A stretch of DNA of 64,000 bases from Maledivibacter halophilus (GCF_900167445.1 NZ_FUZT01000001.1:155094-219093), one strand, 5' to 3'; numbered from the stretch's first letter, positions 9,200 to 17,756 are shown. Translations and numbers: made by a program. Notes: generated by a model from the letters alone, not told the origin.

Positions 9200-9246
9200 T
9201 TGACAAAAATACAAAATTGTAATATATTAAGAATAACAATATTGTT
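9200..9246 (+). promoter_or_regulatory. Sigma-A-type promoter with CAATATTG palindrome
   Basis: TTGACA (9200-9205), a 17-base spacer and TATATT (9223-9228) form a good promoter. The perfect 12-base palindrome AACAATATTGTT at 9235-9246 sits at the predicted transcription start. Related CAATATT(G) boxes lie at 9250-9256, 9275-9282 and 9379-9386. This is a plausible autoregulatory site for the GntR-family gene that starts at 9507. Confidence 0.5.
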
Positions 9247-9506
9247 CAACAATATTAATTACAAATACGAACCTCAATATTGCTATAACATATATTGTGG
9301 GAAATTTATTTAAAATATATTTATTAAAAGCAACTATTTATCACATTTGTACAGAATATAGTGAAATAAATTAAAGTTCAATATTGTTTAACTACGCAAA
9401 CCCTATATAGAAAAGTTTTAATAAGCCATTTGTTATAAATTGATGTTTAAAAGATTATATCGTACAATAAGTTTGAAAAGATACTTAAATAATAGGATGG
9501 TGAAAA

Positions 9507-10148
9507 ATGAGTACTCAAACAGACTATGCATATGAAATTATTAAAAACAGAATTCTAGATGGAAGTTATAAGCCTTCTGAAAATTTAGTTGAAATGAATA
9601 TTGCTAATGAATTAAAAGTAAGTAGAAATACCACTAAAAAAGCTTTGTTAAGGTTGGAAAGTGAAGGACTAGTAGTAATGGAACCTAATAAAGGAGCAAG
9701 AGTAAAGGATTTTACTTTAGATGAGATTGTAGATTTCTTAATGATAAGAGAAGTTCTTGAAGGGCTGATATTTAGTTTGGTTGCAAAGTCTATTTCTGAT
9801 GAGGCTTTGGAGAAATTAGATGAAATAATTGTTAAAATGGAGAAATGTGTAGAGCAAAGCCAATTTGTTCAGTATTCAGAAAACAATCTTAAATTCCATA
9901 ATATAATTTATGATTTATGTAAAAACGAGAAAGCAGTTGAAATGACTCTTTTAATTAAAACACAGTTAAGAAGATATAATTTGAGAACTATACTAATTCC
10001 AGGAAGGAGTCTTAAGACTCTAAATGAACATAAAAATATTTATAAGGCTTTAAAAAATCATGATTCAAAGGAAGCTGAAAAAGCCGCTAGAACACATATA
10101 TCAAACTTAAGAAATACAATAATAGATAATTATGATTTTTTAATATAG
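9507..10148 (+). CDS. GntR family transcriptional regulator (FCD/FadR subfamily)
   Basis: A 213-residue regulator. An N-terminal winged helix (ILDGSYKPSENLVEMNIA, SRNTTKKALLRLESEGLV) is followed by an all-helical FCD effector domain from about residue 75. The FCD domain has the expected metal/ligand residues in EVLEG, NLKFHNIIY and RTHISN. FCD regulators bind small organic acids and control neighbouring catabolic genes. It is therefore the likely regulator of the DUF6282/GalB/GalC/TRAP genes that follow on the same strand after 110 bases. The effector is probably an organic acid of that pathway. It has a long leader containing repeated CAATATTG boxes. Confidence 0.9.
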   Translation: MSTQTDYAYEIIKNRILDGSYKPSENLVEMNIANELKVSRNTTKKALLRLESEGLVVMEPNKGARVKDFTLDEIVDFLMIREVLEGLIFSLVAKSISDEALEKLDEIIVKMEKCVEQSQFVQYSENNLKFHNIIYDLCKNEKAVEMTLLIKTQLRRYNLRTILIPGRSLKTLNEHKNIYKALKNHDSKEAEKAARTHISNLRNTIIDNYDFLI

Positions 10149-10258
10149 TATAAAACAAATAAATTAGCTTAACATTTAATCTTTAAACCCGGGTAGAGAT
10201 TATGAGAATATAAAATAACAATTTGAGTTTTTAATCAGTTAAATAAGGAGGATTAAAT

Positions 10259-11140
10259 ATGACAAAGGATATATTAAATGGTGCTTATGATCTCCATATT
10301 CATTCTGCTCCTGACGTTATGGCAAGAAAAATGAATGATTTAGAAATGACAAAGAGAGCTAAAGCAAAAGGAATGAAGGGTTTTGCTATTAAATCACATT
10401 TTTTCTGTACATCAGAAAGAGCAAGTATTGTTAAAGAAATTTATCCTGATGTTAATGTAATTGGGACTATTTGTCTCAATAATGCTGTAGGTGGAGTAAA
10501 TCCAACGGCAGTTGAGATGGCTGCAAGAAGTGGAGCAAAAATTGTCTGGATGCCCACTGTGGATTCAGAGAATGAACAATCCCGTTTAAGGGCAGGAACT
10601 TTAAAGAAATTACCTTATTGGGCCACAATTCAGCAGGAAATGAAGAAGGAAGGAGTTTTATCTCATAGTATAAAGGTTTTAGAAAATGGTGAGTTGAAAC
10701 AGGAAGTTTATGAAGTTTTGAAAGTAATAGCAAAAAATAATATGGTATTAGCCACCAGTCATCTTACCCACGATGAGACATTTGCAGTAGTAGAAGCAGC
10801 TGCAAAGTTGGGAGTAAATAGGATTATTGTAACCCATGTAGATTTTCCCACAACATTTTATACAGTAGAAGAGCAGAAAAAGCTTGTAGATTTTGGAGCC
10901 TACATGGAACATTGTTTTACAACTCCTGCAACTGAAAAGGTAGCTTGGGATGTTGTTTTCGATCAAATCAAAAAAATAGGATCCAAGCACTGTATTTTAG
11001 CCACAGATTTAGGACAACCTACAGCCTTATATCCAGATGAGGGCTTGGAAAAGTTTGCTTTAACATTGTTAGAAAATGGATTTAATGAAAAGGATATCGA
11101 TAATATGATCAGAGTAAATCCAAAATACTTAGTTGAATGA
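10259..11140 (+). CDS. DUF6282 family protein, amidohydrolase-like metal-dependent hydrolase
   Basis: A 293-residue TIM-barrel protein of the amidohydrolase/PHP-like type. It shows an HxH pair in DLHIHSAPD (His13 and His15), His in IKSHFF, His in ATSHLTHDE, His in VTHVDFP and a late Asp in LATDLGQP. Their order matches the metal ligands and catalytic Asp of amidohydrolases. It is the first gene of a tight unit, 18 bases before the GalB-like gene. Family function is unassigned. In aromatic meta-cleavage pathways a lactonase of the amidohydrolase superfamily (LigI) makes the substrate for LigJ/GalB, so a lactonase or other hydrolase role here is an attractive inference, not shown by sequence alone. 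Confidence 0.8.
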   Translation: MTKDILNGAYDLHIHSAPDVMARKMNDLEMTKRAKAKGMKGFAIKSHFFCTSERASIVKEIYPDVNVIGTICLNNAVGGVNPTAVEMAARSGAKIVWMPTVDSENEQSRLRAGTLKKLPYWATIQQEMKKEGVLSHSIKVLENGELKQEVYEVLKVIAKNNMVLATSHLTHDETFAVVEAAAKLGVNRIIVTHVDFPTTFYTVEEQKKLVDFGAYMEHCFTTPATEKVAWDVVFDQIKKIGSKHCILATDLGQPTALYPDEGLEKFALTLLENGFNEKDIDNMIRVNPKYLVE

Positions 11141-11158
11141 AAGGAGTAGTTTATAGAT

Positions 11159-11881
11159 ATGGCAAAAAATATACTAGTTGTTAGTGCACATGCTGCTGAT
11201 TTTGTTTGGAGAGCCGGTGGTACTATGGCAAAGTACATTAAAAGAGGCGACAATGTGTCCTTGGTAGTATTGAGTTATGGTGTTAGAGGAGAATCAAATC
11301 ATCTGTGGAAGCTTGAAGGACAGACAAGCGAAAATGTAAAAAGAATAAGAAGAGAAGAATCAGAAAAAGCTGCCAAAATACTTGGAATAAGTGATTATGA
11401 ATATTGGGACTTTCAAGATTATCCAATAGAAATAGATGATAATAGGATGGAAAGAATGGTAAGAAAAATAAGAGAAGTTAAACCAGATATTATAATAACT
11501 CATTCTCAAAGCGATGCTTTTAATCCAGATCATGAAATCGTTTCCGATTATGTTTGGAAAGCTAGTGTTTATGGTGTATCTGCTGGAGTGAGAATAGATG
11601 GACTAGAAAATATTAAACAACCAAAAATATTTGGATTTGAACATCATCAAACGGAAATAAGTTCCTTTGTACCAGATACAATTATTGATATTACGGATAC
11701 CTTTGATACAAAGGTAGAGGCGATGAAGTGTTTCCAAGCTCAGAAACATTTAATTGATTACTATACCGATAGAGGAAAAATGAGAGGAAATCATGCCAGA
11801 AGGATATCTGGAAATAAAGAATATCAATATGCAGAAACATTTACTAGAAGATATCCTTATGTTGGGGAGGAGCTTTTATAA
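11159..11881 (+). CDS. PIG-L family protein, GalB-like (4-oxalomesaconate hydratase type)
   Basis: A 240-residue LmbE/PIG-L fold protein. The usual AHPDD motif of deacetylases reads AHAAD here (His11, Asp14), followed by FVWRAGG. NPDH supplies His125, and EHHQTE is present near residue 165. The AHxADFVWRAGG signature, GVRGESNHLW and EHHQTE are, from memory, characteristic of GalB-type 4-oxalomesaconate hydratases rather than sugar deacetylases. GalB adds water to 4-oxalomesaconate to give 4-carboxy-4-hydroxy-2-oxoadipate. The next gene, starting one base after the stop, encodes the aldolase that cleaves exactly that product, which strongly supports the assignment. The starting compound in this anaerobe is not known. 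Confidence 0.78.
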   Translation: MAKNILVVSAHAADFVWRAGGTMAKYIKRGDNVSLVVLSYGVRGESNHLWKLEGQTSENVKRIRREESEKAAKILGISDYEYWDFQDYPIEIDDNRMERMVRKIREVKPDIIITHSQSDAFNPDHEIVSDYVWKASVYGVSAGVRIDGLENIKQPKIFGFEHHQTEISSFVPDTIIDITDTFDTKVEAMKCFQAQKHLIDYYTDRGKMRGNHARRISGNKEYQYAETFTRRYPYVGEELL

Positions 11882-12580
11882 ATGGAGAAATACGTTGTAA
11901 GGAATATCAATAGAACATCCCGGGAAATTACAGAAGAGTTTGCAAAACTAGGGACAGCAACAGTATATGAGGCTCAAGGAAAACAAGGGCTAATGTGTGA
12001 TTCAATAAAGCCTATTCAACAGGGAGTTTCTGTATGTGGCCCTGCTGTTACTGCCCTTTGCTATGCAGGAGATAACTTAATGATTCATGCAGCTATAGAA
12101 GTATGCAAGCCGGGCGATATTTTAGTTGTGTCTACCATTGGAGATAGTAAATGCGGCATGATAGGAGATTTAATTGTTCAATCGCTAATTAAAAAAGGTG
12201 TAAAGGGATTAATAATTGATTCCGGCATAAGGGATGTGTCTAGGATTAGAGAACTGGGTTTTCCAGTTTGGTCTAAGTATATTACCTGCCATGGCACCAC
12301 AAAGGTTAGAGGTGGATGGGTTAATTCACCATCTGAATGTGGAGGAACTCTTGTTAACCCAGGAGATTTAATAGTTGCTGATGACGATGGTATAGTAGTT
12401 GTTAGACAAGATGAAATACAAGATTCTTTAAATGCATCAAAGAAACGGGAAGAAAAGGAAAAACATACAGTAGAAAAAATAAATGCTGGACAATTAGGTG
12501 TAGATTTTTATGGCTTTAGAGATGTGCTTAAAAAGCAAAATGTAAAGTATTATTCTTCTAAAGAAGATATTAAAGGATAG
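11882..12580 (+). CDS. RraA-like aldolase, GalC/LigK type (4-carboxy-4-hydroxy-2-oxoadipate aldolase)
   Basis: A 232-residue member of the RraA-like/HMG-CHA aldolase family. Metal and substrate residues are visible in DSGIRDV (Arg117, Asp118), and the family loop is GDLIVADDDGIVVV. The N-terminal GTATVYEAQGKQGLM matches the aldolases that split 4-carboxy-4-hydroxy-2-oxoadipate into pyruvate and oxaloacetate; many also decarboxylate oxaloacetate. Its ATG immediately follows the stop codon of the GalB-like gene, so the two are translationally coupled. The products would feed straight into fermentation. A demethylmenaquinone methyltransferase-like (RraA) name may be given automatically but fits less well with this neighbour. 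Confidence 0.82.
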   Translation: MEKYVVRNINRTSREITEEFAKLGTATVYEAQGKQGLMCDSIKPIQQGVSVCGPAVTALCYAGDNLMIHAAIEVCKPGDILVVSTIGDSKCGMIGDLIVQSLIKKGVKGLIIDSGIRDVSRIRELGFPVWSKYITCHGTTKVRGGWVNSPSECGGTLVNPGDLIVADDDGIVVVRQDEIQDSLNASKKREEKEKHTVEKINAGQLGVDFYGFRDVLKKQNVKYYSSKEDIKG

Positions 12581-12620
12581 AAAAATGTATAAATTAAGTC
12601 TTACTATATAAACTCTATAA

Positions 12621-12718
12621 GGATAGCCAACTCTAAAGCATTATAAATTTCATAGAAAAATGCAGAAGTTTTCACTATTTTCTATGAAAATTATACTAAG
12701 TTTTAATGTTGGTTATCC
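12621..12718 (+). repeat. 98-bp inverted-terminal-repeat element, family 2 copy 1
   Basis: It begins GGATAGCCAAC and ends GTTGGTTATCC, an 11-base terminal inverted repeat with one mismatch. The interior has a second pairing (TTTCATAGAAAA with TTTTCTATGAAA). It lies between the GalC-like and TAXI genes. The copy at 17484-17581 has the same length and the opposite orientation. Confidence 0.7.
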
Positions 12719-12800
12719 ATATCATATATATCATAGAAAATTATAGACATATTGACAGAGTATAAATAAATGTAAAAGGATAATGAAAGGGAGGTAGACT

Positions 12801-13775
12801 ATGAAAAAGTTTGGAGTTTTTGGTTTGATATTCGTTATACTTGTTGGATTGTTAGGTGGATGTACTAATAGTGAGGATGGTTTAAAAGAGAATAATACTT
12901 CAAAAGGTAAGACTCAAATAGTAATTGCAACGGGAGGGACTTCAGGAACCTATTATGCTGTTGGTGCAGGATTAGGAAAATTAGTAAATAAATATTCAGA
13001 CAATCTAAATGCAGTAGTTCAAGGAACTCATGGGGCTGTAGAGAATGTTAGGCTTGTTAATTCAGGAGAAGCAGATATTGGGTTTGGAAACTCTGATGCT
13101 GCATATTTTGGTTATGAAGGTATTGGTCCATTTGAAGGTCAGAAGCAAAACATAGTTGGCTTGATGTCTTTATATAAGAGTGGTGGTCAGATGATTGTAA
13201 TGGAAGATTCAGGATATAAATCCATACCAGATTTAAAGGGTAAAAAAGTCAATCTAGGACCTGCTGGATCTACAGTTACTGAGATGTCAAAAGTTATGTT
13301 CAAGGCTTATGGACTAGATCCTGAAAAAGATATAAGTCCTGTATATTTATCATTTGCTGAAGGTGTTGATAAAGTATCTGATGGCGATATTGATGCTTCA
13401 TTTATAGTGTCTGGTATACCAACTGCAGCAGTAATTAGTGTTTCCAATACAAAGGATATAAGATTGATTTCATTAAGTGATGGAACAATAGAAAAAATAG
13501 TTAAGGAATATCCCTACTACGAAGGATTTACAATACCAGGTGGAACATATAAAGGTATTGATGAAGATGTACAAAGCTTGCAATTATGGACTACTTTAAT
13601 AGTAAATTCTGATATGCCAGAAGAAATTGCAAATGAGATAACTACTATTATATTAGATCACAGTGATGAACTCTTGGATGTTCATAGCGTGGCAAAGGAT
13701 ATTTCCGTAGAAACAGCTCAAAAGATGCCAATTCCACTTCATTCTGGTTCTCAAAAATATTTTGATAAGCAGTAA
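12801..13775 (+). CDS. TAXI family TRAP transporter solute-binding lipoprotein
   Basis: A 324-residue extracytoplasmic binding protein of the TAXI (TRAP-associated extracytoplasmic immunogenic) class. A signal peptide ends in the lipobox LLGGC with Cys21. The mature protein starts with the TAXI hallmark IATGGTSGTYYAVGAGLG and continues with GSTVTEMSKVM. TAXI proteins bind glutamate, 2-oxoglutarate or related di- and tricarboxylates in the few characterised cases. This would suit delivery of a polycarboxylate to the GalB/GalC enzymes upstream. The ATG follows GGGAGG. It pairs with the fused permease that starts 37 bases downstream. Confidence 0.9.
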   Translation: MKKFGVFGLIFVILVGLLGGCTNSEDGLKENNTSKGKTQIVIATGGTSGTYYAVGAGLGKLVNKYSDNLNAVVQGTHGAVENVRLVNSGEADIGFGNSDAAYFGYEGIGPFEGQKQNIVGLMSLYKSGGQMIVMEDSGYKSIPDLKGKKVNLGPAGSTVTEMSKVMFKAYGLDPEKDISPVYLSFAEGVDKVSDGDIDASFIVSGIPTAAVISVSNTKDIRLISLSDGTIEKIVKEYPYYEGFTIPGGTYKGIDEDVQSLQLWTTLIVNSDMPEEIANEITTIILDHSDELLDVHSVAKDISVETAQKMPIPLHSGSQKYFDKQ

Positions 13776-13812
13776 TATAATTTGGTGATGACACATGGTA
13801 TTGGAGGACAAT

Positions 13813-15672
13813 ATGACAAATATAATAGAAAATAATAATTCTGAAAGAAATAAAACTAAATATATTATAGCCTTATCCATAATACTATCTGCTTTTCATT
13901 TATATACGGCATCCTTTGGTATTTTACCAAGCTATGCCCAGGCATCTATTCATTGGGCTATAATTGCAACTTTTATTGTTTTTACAAGACCTTCTGGTTT
14001 TTCATTTGGTGGAAAACTTTATGATTTTACTTTGGTTTTAATTACTTGGTATGCATCCTATTATCTAATACATGTGCAAGAAGAATTGGTGACTAGGGTG
14101 GGTTTGTATACGAATTTTGAGATTGTATTAGCTATAGCTGCTGTAATAGCGGCTTTACTGATTGCCACAAGGGTTGTTGGCAAGATATTGCCAGTAATAT
14201 GTATTATATTTATACTTTATTCCATGTTTGGTAGTAAAATTTCGGGAATGTTTAATACTCAGAGTTTCTCAATATCAAGAATTGCCACATATTTATATAC
14301 ATCCGGTGATGGACTTTATGGACAAACATTAAATATATCAGCAAGATTTATATTTCTCTTTGTATTATTTGGTGCTATTCTTGACCTAACTGGAGCTGGA
14401 AACTTTTATGTTGATTTAGCTTATTCATTAACAGGAAGGGTATCTGGAGGGCCTGCCCAGGCGGCTATAACTTCTAGTGTTTTATTGGGAATGATTAATG
14501 GAAGTGGAGCGGCAAACGTTGTTACAACAGGTACTTTCACTATTCCGTTAATGAAAAAGGTTGGTTATAAGCCTTCAATTGCTGGAGCAGTTGAAGCAGT
14601 AGCTTCCTGTGGTGGTCAGATTATGCCTCCTGTAATGGGAGCGGCAGCCTTTCTAATGTCGGAAATTACCGGTATACCATATTCGAAAATAATTTTATCA
14701 GCCTTGATTCCTGCATTGTTATATTATTTTACTTTGGCAATAACTGTATATATTTATGCAAAGGAAAAGGGATTAAAGGGTATGAAAAGCAGTGAGTTGC
14801 CTAAAGTAGGAAAAGTTTTTAAAGAAGGATGGATGTATCTATTACCCATAGTGTGTCTAATTACAATATTGATGAGGGGGTACAGTCCTCAAAAAGCTGC
14901 TTACTTTTCTATTATTATTGCCCTTTTAGTAGGATTTGTTAAAAAGAGAGATGATATGAATGTGAAAAATATATTGGGAGCTTTAATGAATGCTATTAAA
15001 AACATTGCTCCTATAGCAAGTGCATGTATTTTAGCTGGAATAATAATGAGTATAATCAATCTTACTGGATTGGGAATAAAAATTAGTAGTATTTTGGAAT
15101 TTATAGCCCAAGGTAATTTGATAATCGCATTGATTTTAGCAATGCTTACAAGCTTATTACTTGGCATGGGTTTACCTACATCAGCTTCCTATCTAATCTT
15201 GGCTGTTTTAGTTGGACCTGCTCTAGTAAATATGGGGGTTAGCTTGATGGGAGCCCATCTATTTATATTATACTTTGGAGCATTGTCTACTATTACTCCA
15301 CCAGTTGCGTTATCAACATTTGCAGCTGCTGGTATAGCTGGGTCGGATATATGGGAAACAGGTATAGAAGCTCTGAAATTAGCTGTTATTGGATTTATAG
15401 TACCATTTATATTTGCCTTTAGTGATTTATTATTATTAGAGGGTAATATACTTGACATTATTGTTGCTATAATAACAGGATTTATGGGATGCACATTTAT
15501 TGCTGTTGCAATAAGAGGCTGGTTTATTAAAAAACTTAACGTTTTCACAAGATTCATTGTGGCTGGTCTTTCAATATTTCTTATAGTACCTATTTCAATT
15601 TATGTTTCTCTGATAGTTACTTTAATAATTTGTATGGTATTGGCTATTGGAGTGAAGATGAAAAGGGCTTAA
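13813..15672 (+). CDS. TRAP transporter fused permease (DctQ-like plus DctM)
   Basis: A 619-residue membrane protein that fuses the small 4-helix subunit and the large 12-helix DctM-type subunit, as is usual with TAXI systems. Typical DctM sequences are GRVSGGPAQAAITSS, INGSGAANVVTTG, CGGQIMPPVMGAAAF and GMGLPTSASYL. Import is driven by an ion gradient rather than ATP. I start at ATG 13813, seven bases after GGAGG; the ATG at 13795 lies upstream of that site. It forms one transcription unit with the TAXI gene and ends at the hairpin 15692-15743. Confidence 0.9.
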   Translation: MTNIIENNNSERNKTKYIIALSIILSAFHLYTASFGILPSYAQASIHWAIIATFIVFTRPSGFSFGGKLYDFTLVLITWYASYYLIHVQEELVTRVGLYTNFEIVLAIAAVIAALLIATRVVGKILPVICIIFILYSMFGSKISGMFNTQSFSISRIATYLYTSGDGLYGQTLNISARFIFLFVLFGAILDLTGAGNFYVDLAYSLTGRVSGGPAQAAITSSVLLGMINGSGAANVVTTGTFTIPLMKKVGYKPSIAGAVEAVASCGGQIMPPVMGAAAFLMSEITGIPYSKIILSALIPALLYYFTLAITVYIYAKEKGLKGMKSSELPKVGKVFKEGWMYLLPIVCLITILMRGYSPQKAAYFSIIIALLVGFVKKRDDMNVKNILGALMNAIKNIAPIASACILAGIIMSIINLTGLGIKISSILEFIAQGNLIIALILAMLTSLLLGMGLPTSASYLILAVLVGPALVNMGVSLMGAHLFILYFGALSTITPPVALSTFAAAGIAGSDIWETGIEALKLAVIGFIVPFIFAFSDLLLLEGNILDIIVAIITGFMGCTFIAVAIRGWFIKKLNVFTRFIVAGLSIFLIVPISIYVSLIVTLIICMVLAIGVKMKRA

Positions 15673-15691
15673 GTTAATAAACTATATAAAA

Positions 15692-15743
15692 GGCTTCCAT
15701 TAGCTAACATTGAATTAAATTAGAAGCTAATAGAGGTCTTTTT
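15692..15743 (+). terminator. Terminator after the TRAP permease
   Basis: GGCTTCC-ATTAGCT pairs with AGCTAAT-AGAGGTC with one mismatch and some G-U pairs, then TTTTT. The start of the AEC gene lies only 17 bases beyond it, so this could be an attenuator if the AEC gene is read through from upstream. Confidence 0.7.
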
Positions 15744-15759
15744 GTATGGGGGAATATTT

Positions 15760-16713
15760 ATGAATTATGTATTTTATAGCATTAATATTATAATGCCTAT
15801 TGTTTTGGTAGTTATTTTAGGATATATTTTAAAGAAAGTATCTATAATAGATGATAATTTTATTAATCGAAGTTCAATAATCATCTTCAAATTAGCTTTA
15901 CCTATAACTCTTTTTAATAGTATGGCAAATAGAAGTATTCAGTTAAGTAGGGATACAGAGTTTTTTTCCTTTATTGTATTTGGTGCTGTAGGATTAATAT
16001 CTTCCTTTATAATACTGGAATTTTTATCGAGAATTTATATTAAAGATAAAAAGGTTAGAGGTGCTTTTGTTCAAGGAGCTTTTAGAAGTAATTATATTAT
16101 TATTGGATATCCGATTTTAAAAAGCTTATACGGAGATAGCATTATAATTGAAATTGCTCTATTAGCGGTTTTAGCAATCCCTATATTCAATATATTTTCA
16201 ATAATTACATTAACAATTAATAGCCAAGAAAATATAGAATCAAATAAAGTATTACTATTTACTAATATGTTGAAAAATCCTATGATAATTGGTATAGTTC
16301 TAGGATTTTTAGTTTCTTCTTTACAAATTAAAATACCTGTATTTTTAAGTGGAACATTTAATATAATTAGTGGACTTACAACTCCGCTAGCATTGATTTG
16401 TATAGGAGCATTATTTACTTTTAAATCCTTTGAACAAGAAATTAGACCAGTATGTGTAGCTGCTTTATTTAAAACTATACTATTTCCATTGCTATTTACT
16501 TTAACAGCTCATTTTATTGGCATTAGTGGAAGTAAATTAGCTGCAATATTTATTGTTTTTGCAACACCTACTGCCACAAGTAGTTTTATAATGGCAAAAC
16601 AATTTAATAGTGATAGTAATATGGCGGCAAATATTGTAATACTATCTACATTAGTATCTGGAATAACTATTTTTGTAGGGATTACAATTTTAAGGATGCT
16701 AAGTTGGATATAA
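15760..16713 (+). CDS. AEC family transporter (auxin efflux carrier / malate permease type)
   Basis: A 317-residue protein with about ten helices. It shows the AEC pattern: GYILKKVSIIDDNFINRSS at the start, GAFRSNYIIIGYPI in the middle, GLTTPLALICIGALF before the second half, and FATPTATSSFIMAKQF near the end. Bacterial members export or import malate, malonate or other organic acids. The ATG at 15760 is preceded by GGGGGA; the upstream in-frame ATG at 15742 overlaps the terminator. It may carry an end-product or the substrate of the pathway upstream; that is inference from position. Confidence 0.85.
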   Translation: MNYVFYSINIIMPIVLVVILGYILKKVSIIDDNFINRSSIIIFKLALPITLFNSMANRSIQLSRDTEFFSFIVFGAVGLISSFIILEFLSRIYIKDKKVRGAFVQGAFRSNYIIIGYPILKSLYGDSIIIEIALLAVLAIPIFNIFSIITLTINSQENIESNKVLLFTNMLKNPMIIGIVLGFLVSSLQIKIPVFLSGTFNIISGLTTPLALICIGALFTFKSFEQEIRPVCVAALFKTILFPLLFTLTAHFIGISGSKLAAIFIVFATPTATSSFIMAKQFNSDSNMAANIVILSTLVSGITIFVGITILRMLSWI

Positions 16714-16731
16714 AGGAAATACTAGTATATT

Positions 16732-16763
16732 AACATGTTCTAAACAATAGAGCATGTTTTTTT
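16732..16763 (+). terminator. Terminator after the AEC gene
   Basis: AACATGTTCT (16732-16741) pairs with AGAGCATGTT (16749-16758), followed by T residues to 16763. Confidence 0.88.
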
Positions 16764-16874
16764 ATTTTTAATAGGCAAACCAATATATATTTTTATAACA
16801 TCAATATAAAAAAATATTAATATAATAAAAATATAACAACATAATAAAAAAATATTGAAATATTATTAAAAAGA

Positions 16875-16930
16875 ATATACAATATAGTTAGAAATTTTAA
16901 TTATTTCAAACTATATTGTATATATTTTTT
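16875..16930 (+). promoter_or_regulatory. Hairpin with T-tract upstream of the RidA gene
   Basis: The 15 bases at 16875-16889 are exactly complementary to 16909-16923 and are followed by seven T residues. It looks like a terminator or attenuator, or an operator, about 40 bases before the RidA start. No upstream gene in this direction obviously needs a second terminator. Confidence 0.5.
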
Positions 16931-16970
16931 TACATTAATTATTTTACTAATATAAAAGGAGATGGAGATT

Positions 16971-17360
16971 TTGAAAAATGCTAGTAGAGATGTAGTTTCT
17001 ACATCAAATGCTCCTGAAGCTGTGGGGGCATATTCACAAGCTATTAAATTAGGAGGATTTCTTTTTACTTCTGGACAGATACCAGTAAACCCTAAAAATA
17101 GTGAAATGGTTCAAGCAAATTTTAAAGATCAAACCAAACAATCTATGGATAACGTGTTAGCAATTTTAAATTCAGAGGGAATGACAGTAGATAATATTGT
17201 AAAATCCACAATTTTTATTACTGATATGACAAAGTTTTCTGAAGTTAATAGTATATATGAAAGTTATTTTGATTCATATTTTCCAGCCCGTGCATGTGTA
17301 GAAGTAAGTGCACTACCTAAGGGGGCATTGGTAGAAATAGAGGTGATTGCTCATAAATAG
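16971..17360 (+). CDS. RidA family protein (enamine/imine deaminase)
   Basis: A 129-residue YjgF/YER057c/UK114 protein. Signatures are APEAVGAYSQAIKLGG, FTSGQIPVNP and, at the C-terminus, FPARACVEVSALPKGALVEI, which includes the active-site Arg and Glu. RidA hydrolyses reactive 2-aminoacrylate and other enamines released by PLP enzymes. TTG 16971 is selected with AGGAG nine bases upstream; the ATG at 16962 overlaps the ribosome binding site. It stands near an aminotransferase gene (18003) and other amino-acid catabolic genes, which suits its role. It has its own upstream hairpin. Confidence 0.92.
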   Translation: MKNASRDVVSTSNAPEAVGAYSQAIKLGGFLFTSGQIPVNPKNSEMVQANFKDQTKQSMDNVLAILNSEGMTVDNIVKSTIFITDMTKFSEVNSIYESYFDSYFPARACVEVSALPKGALVEIEVIAHK

Positions 17361-17483
17361 TATTGAGAGATAAATTCATATTTTAAATATCAAAGTTTTT
17401 AAAGAAATTTGCAATAATTCTACTAAGATAACTACATATTGTTTTGTTAAGTGAAGTCACCTATTGCAAAAATTATCTGCTAT

Positions 17484-17581
17484 GGATAGCCAACATTAGA
17501 ATTTAATATGATTTGGTAAAAAATAATGAATACTTATAAATTTTTTCAGCAAAATTTATAGTGCTTTAGAGTTGGTTATCT
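17484..17581 (-). repeat. 98-bp inverted-terminal-repeat element, family 2 copy 2
   Basis: Termini are GGATAGCCAAC and GTTGGTTATCT. Its reverse complement aligns with copy 1 through AACTCTAAAGCA, TATAAATTT and TTCTAATGTTGGCTATCC, and the length is the same (98 bp). It lies 120 bases after the RidA gene. With copy 1 it brackets the TRAP-AEC-RidA segment in inverted orientation. Confidence 0.68.
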
Positions 17582-17616
17582 ATAAATGTACGCCTTTAAA
17601 AGTTTAATTTGCGGTG

Positions 17617-17728
17617 GTAGCCACTGAGAATCCTTTTGGCTCATGCTATAAACCTGTTTTTGTTTAAATTAAAGAAAAAGGATAAACTGGTTTATAAAAA
17701 TCGCCTGCAAGGAAACCTCAGAGTCTAC
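17617..17728. repeat. Palindromic element (family 3)
   Basis: Outer arms at 17617-17640 and 17703-17728 pair imperfectly (CTGAG with CTCAG, CCTT with AAGG). The inner arms ATAAACCTGTTT and AAACTGGTTTAT pair well. The centre, CATGCTATAAAC and GTTTATAAAAATC, is shared with 8751-8906. It sits in the 642-base gap between RidA and the aminotransferase, which otherwise holds only repeats. Confidence 0.5.
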
Positions 17729-17756
17729 TTCCGTTTCTTTAGTTTCTCAGTTACAC

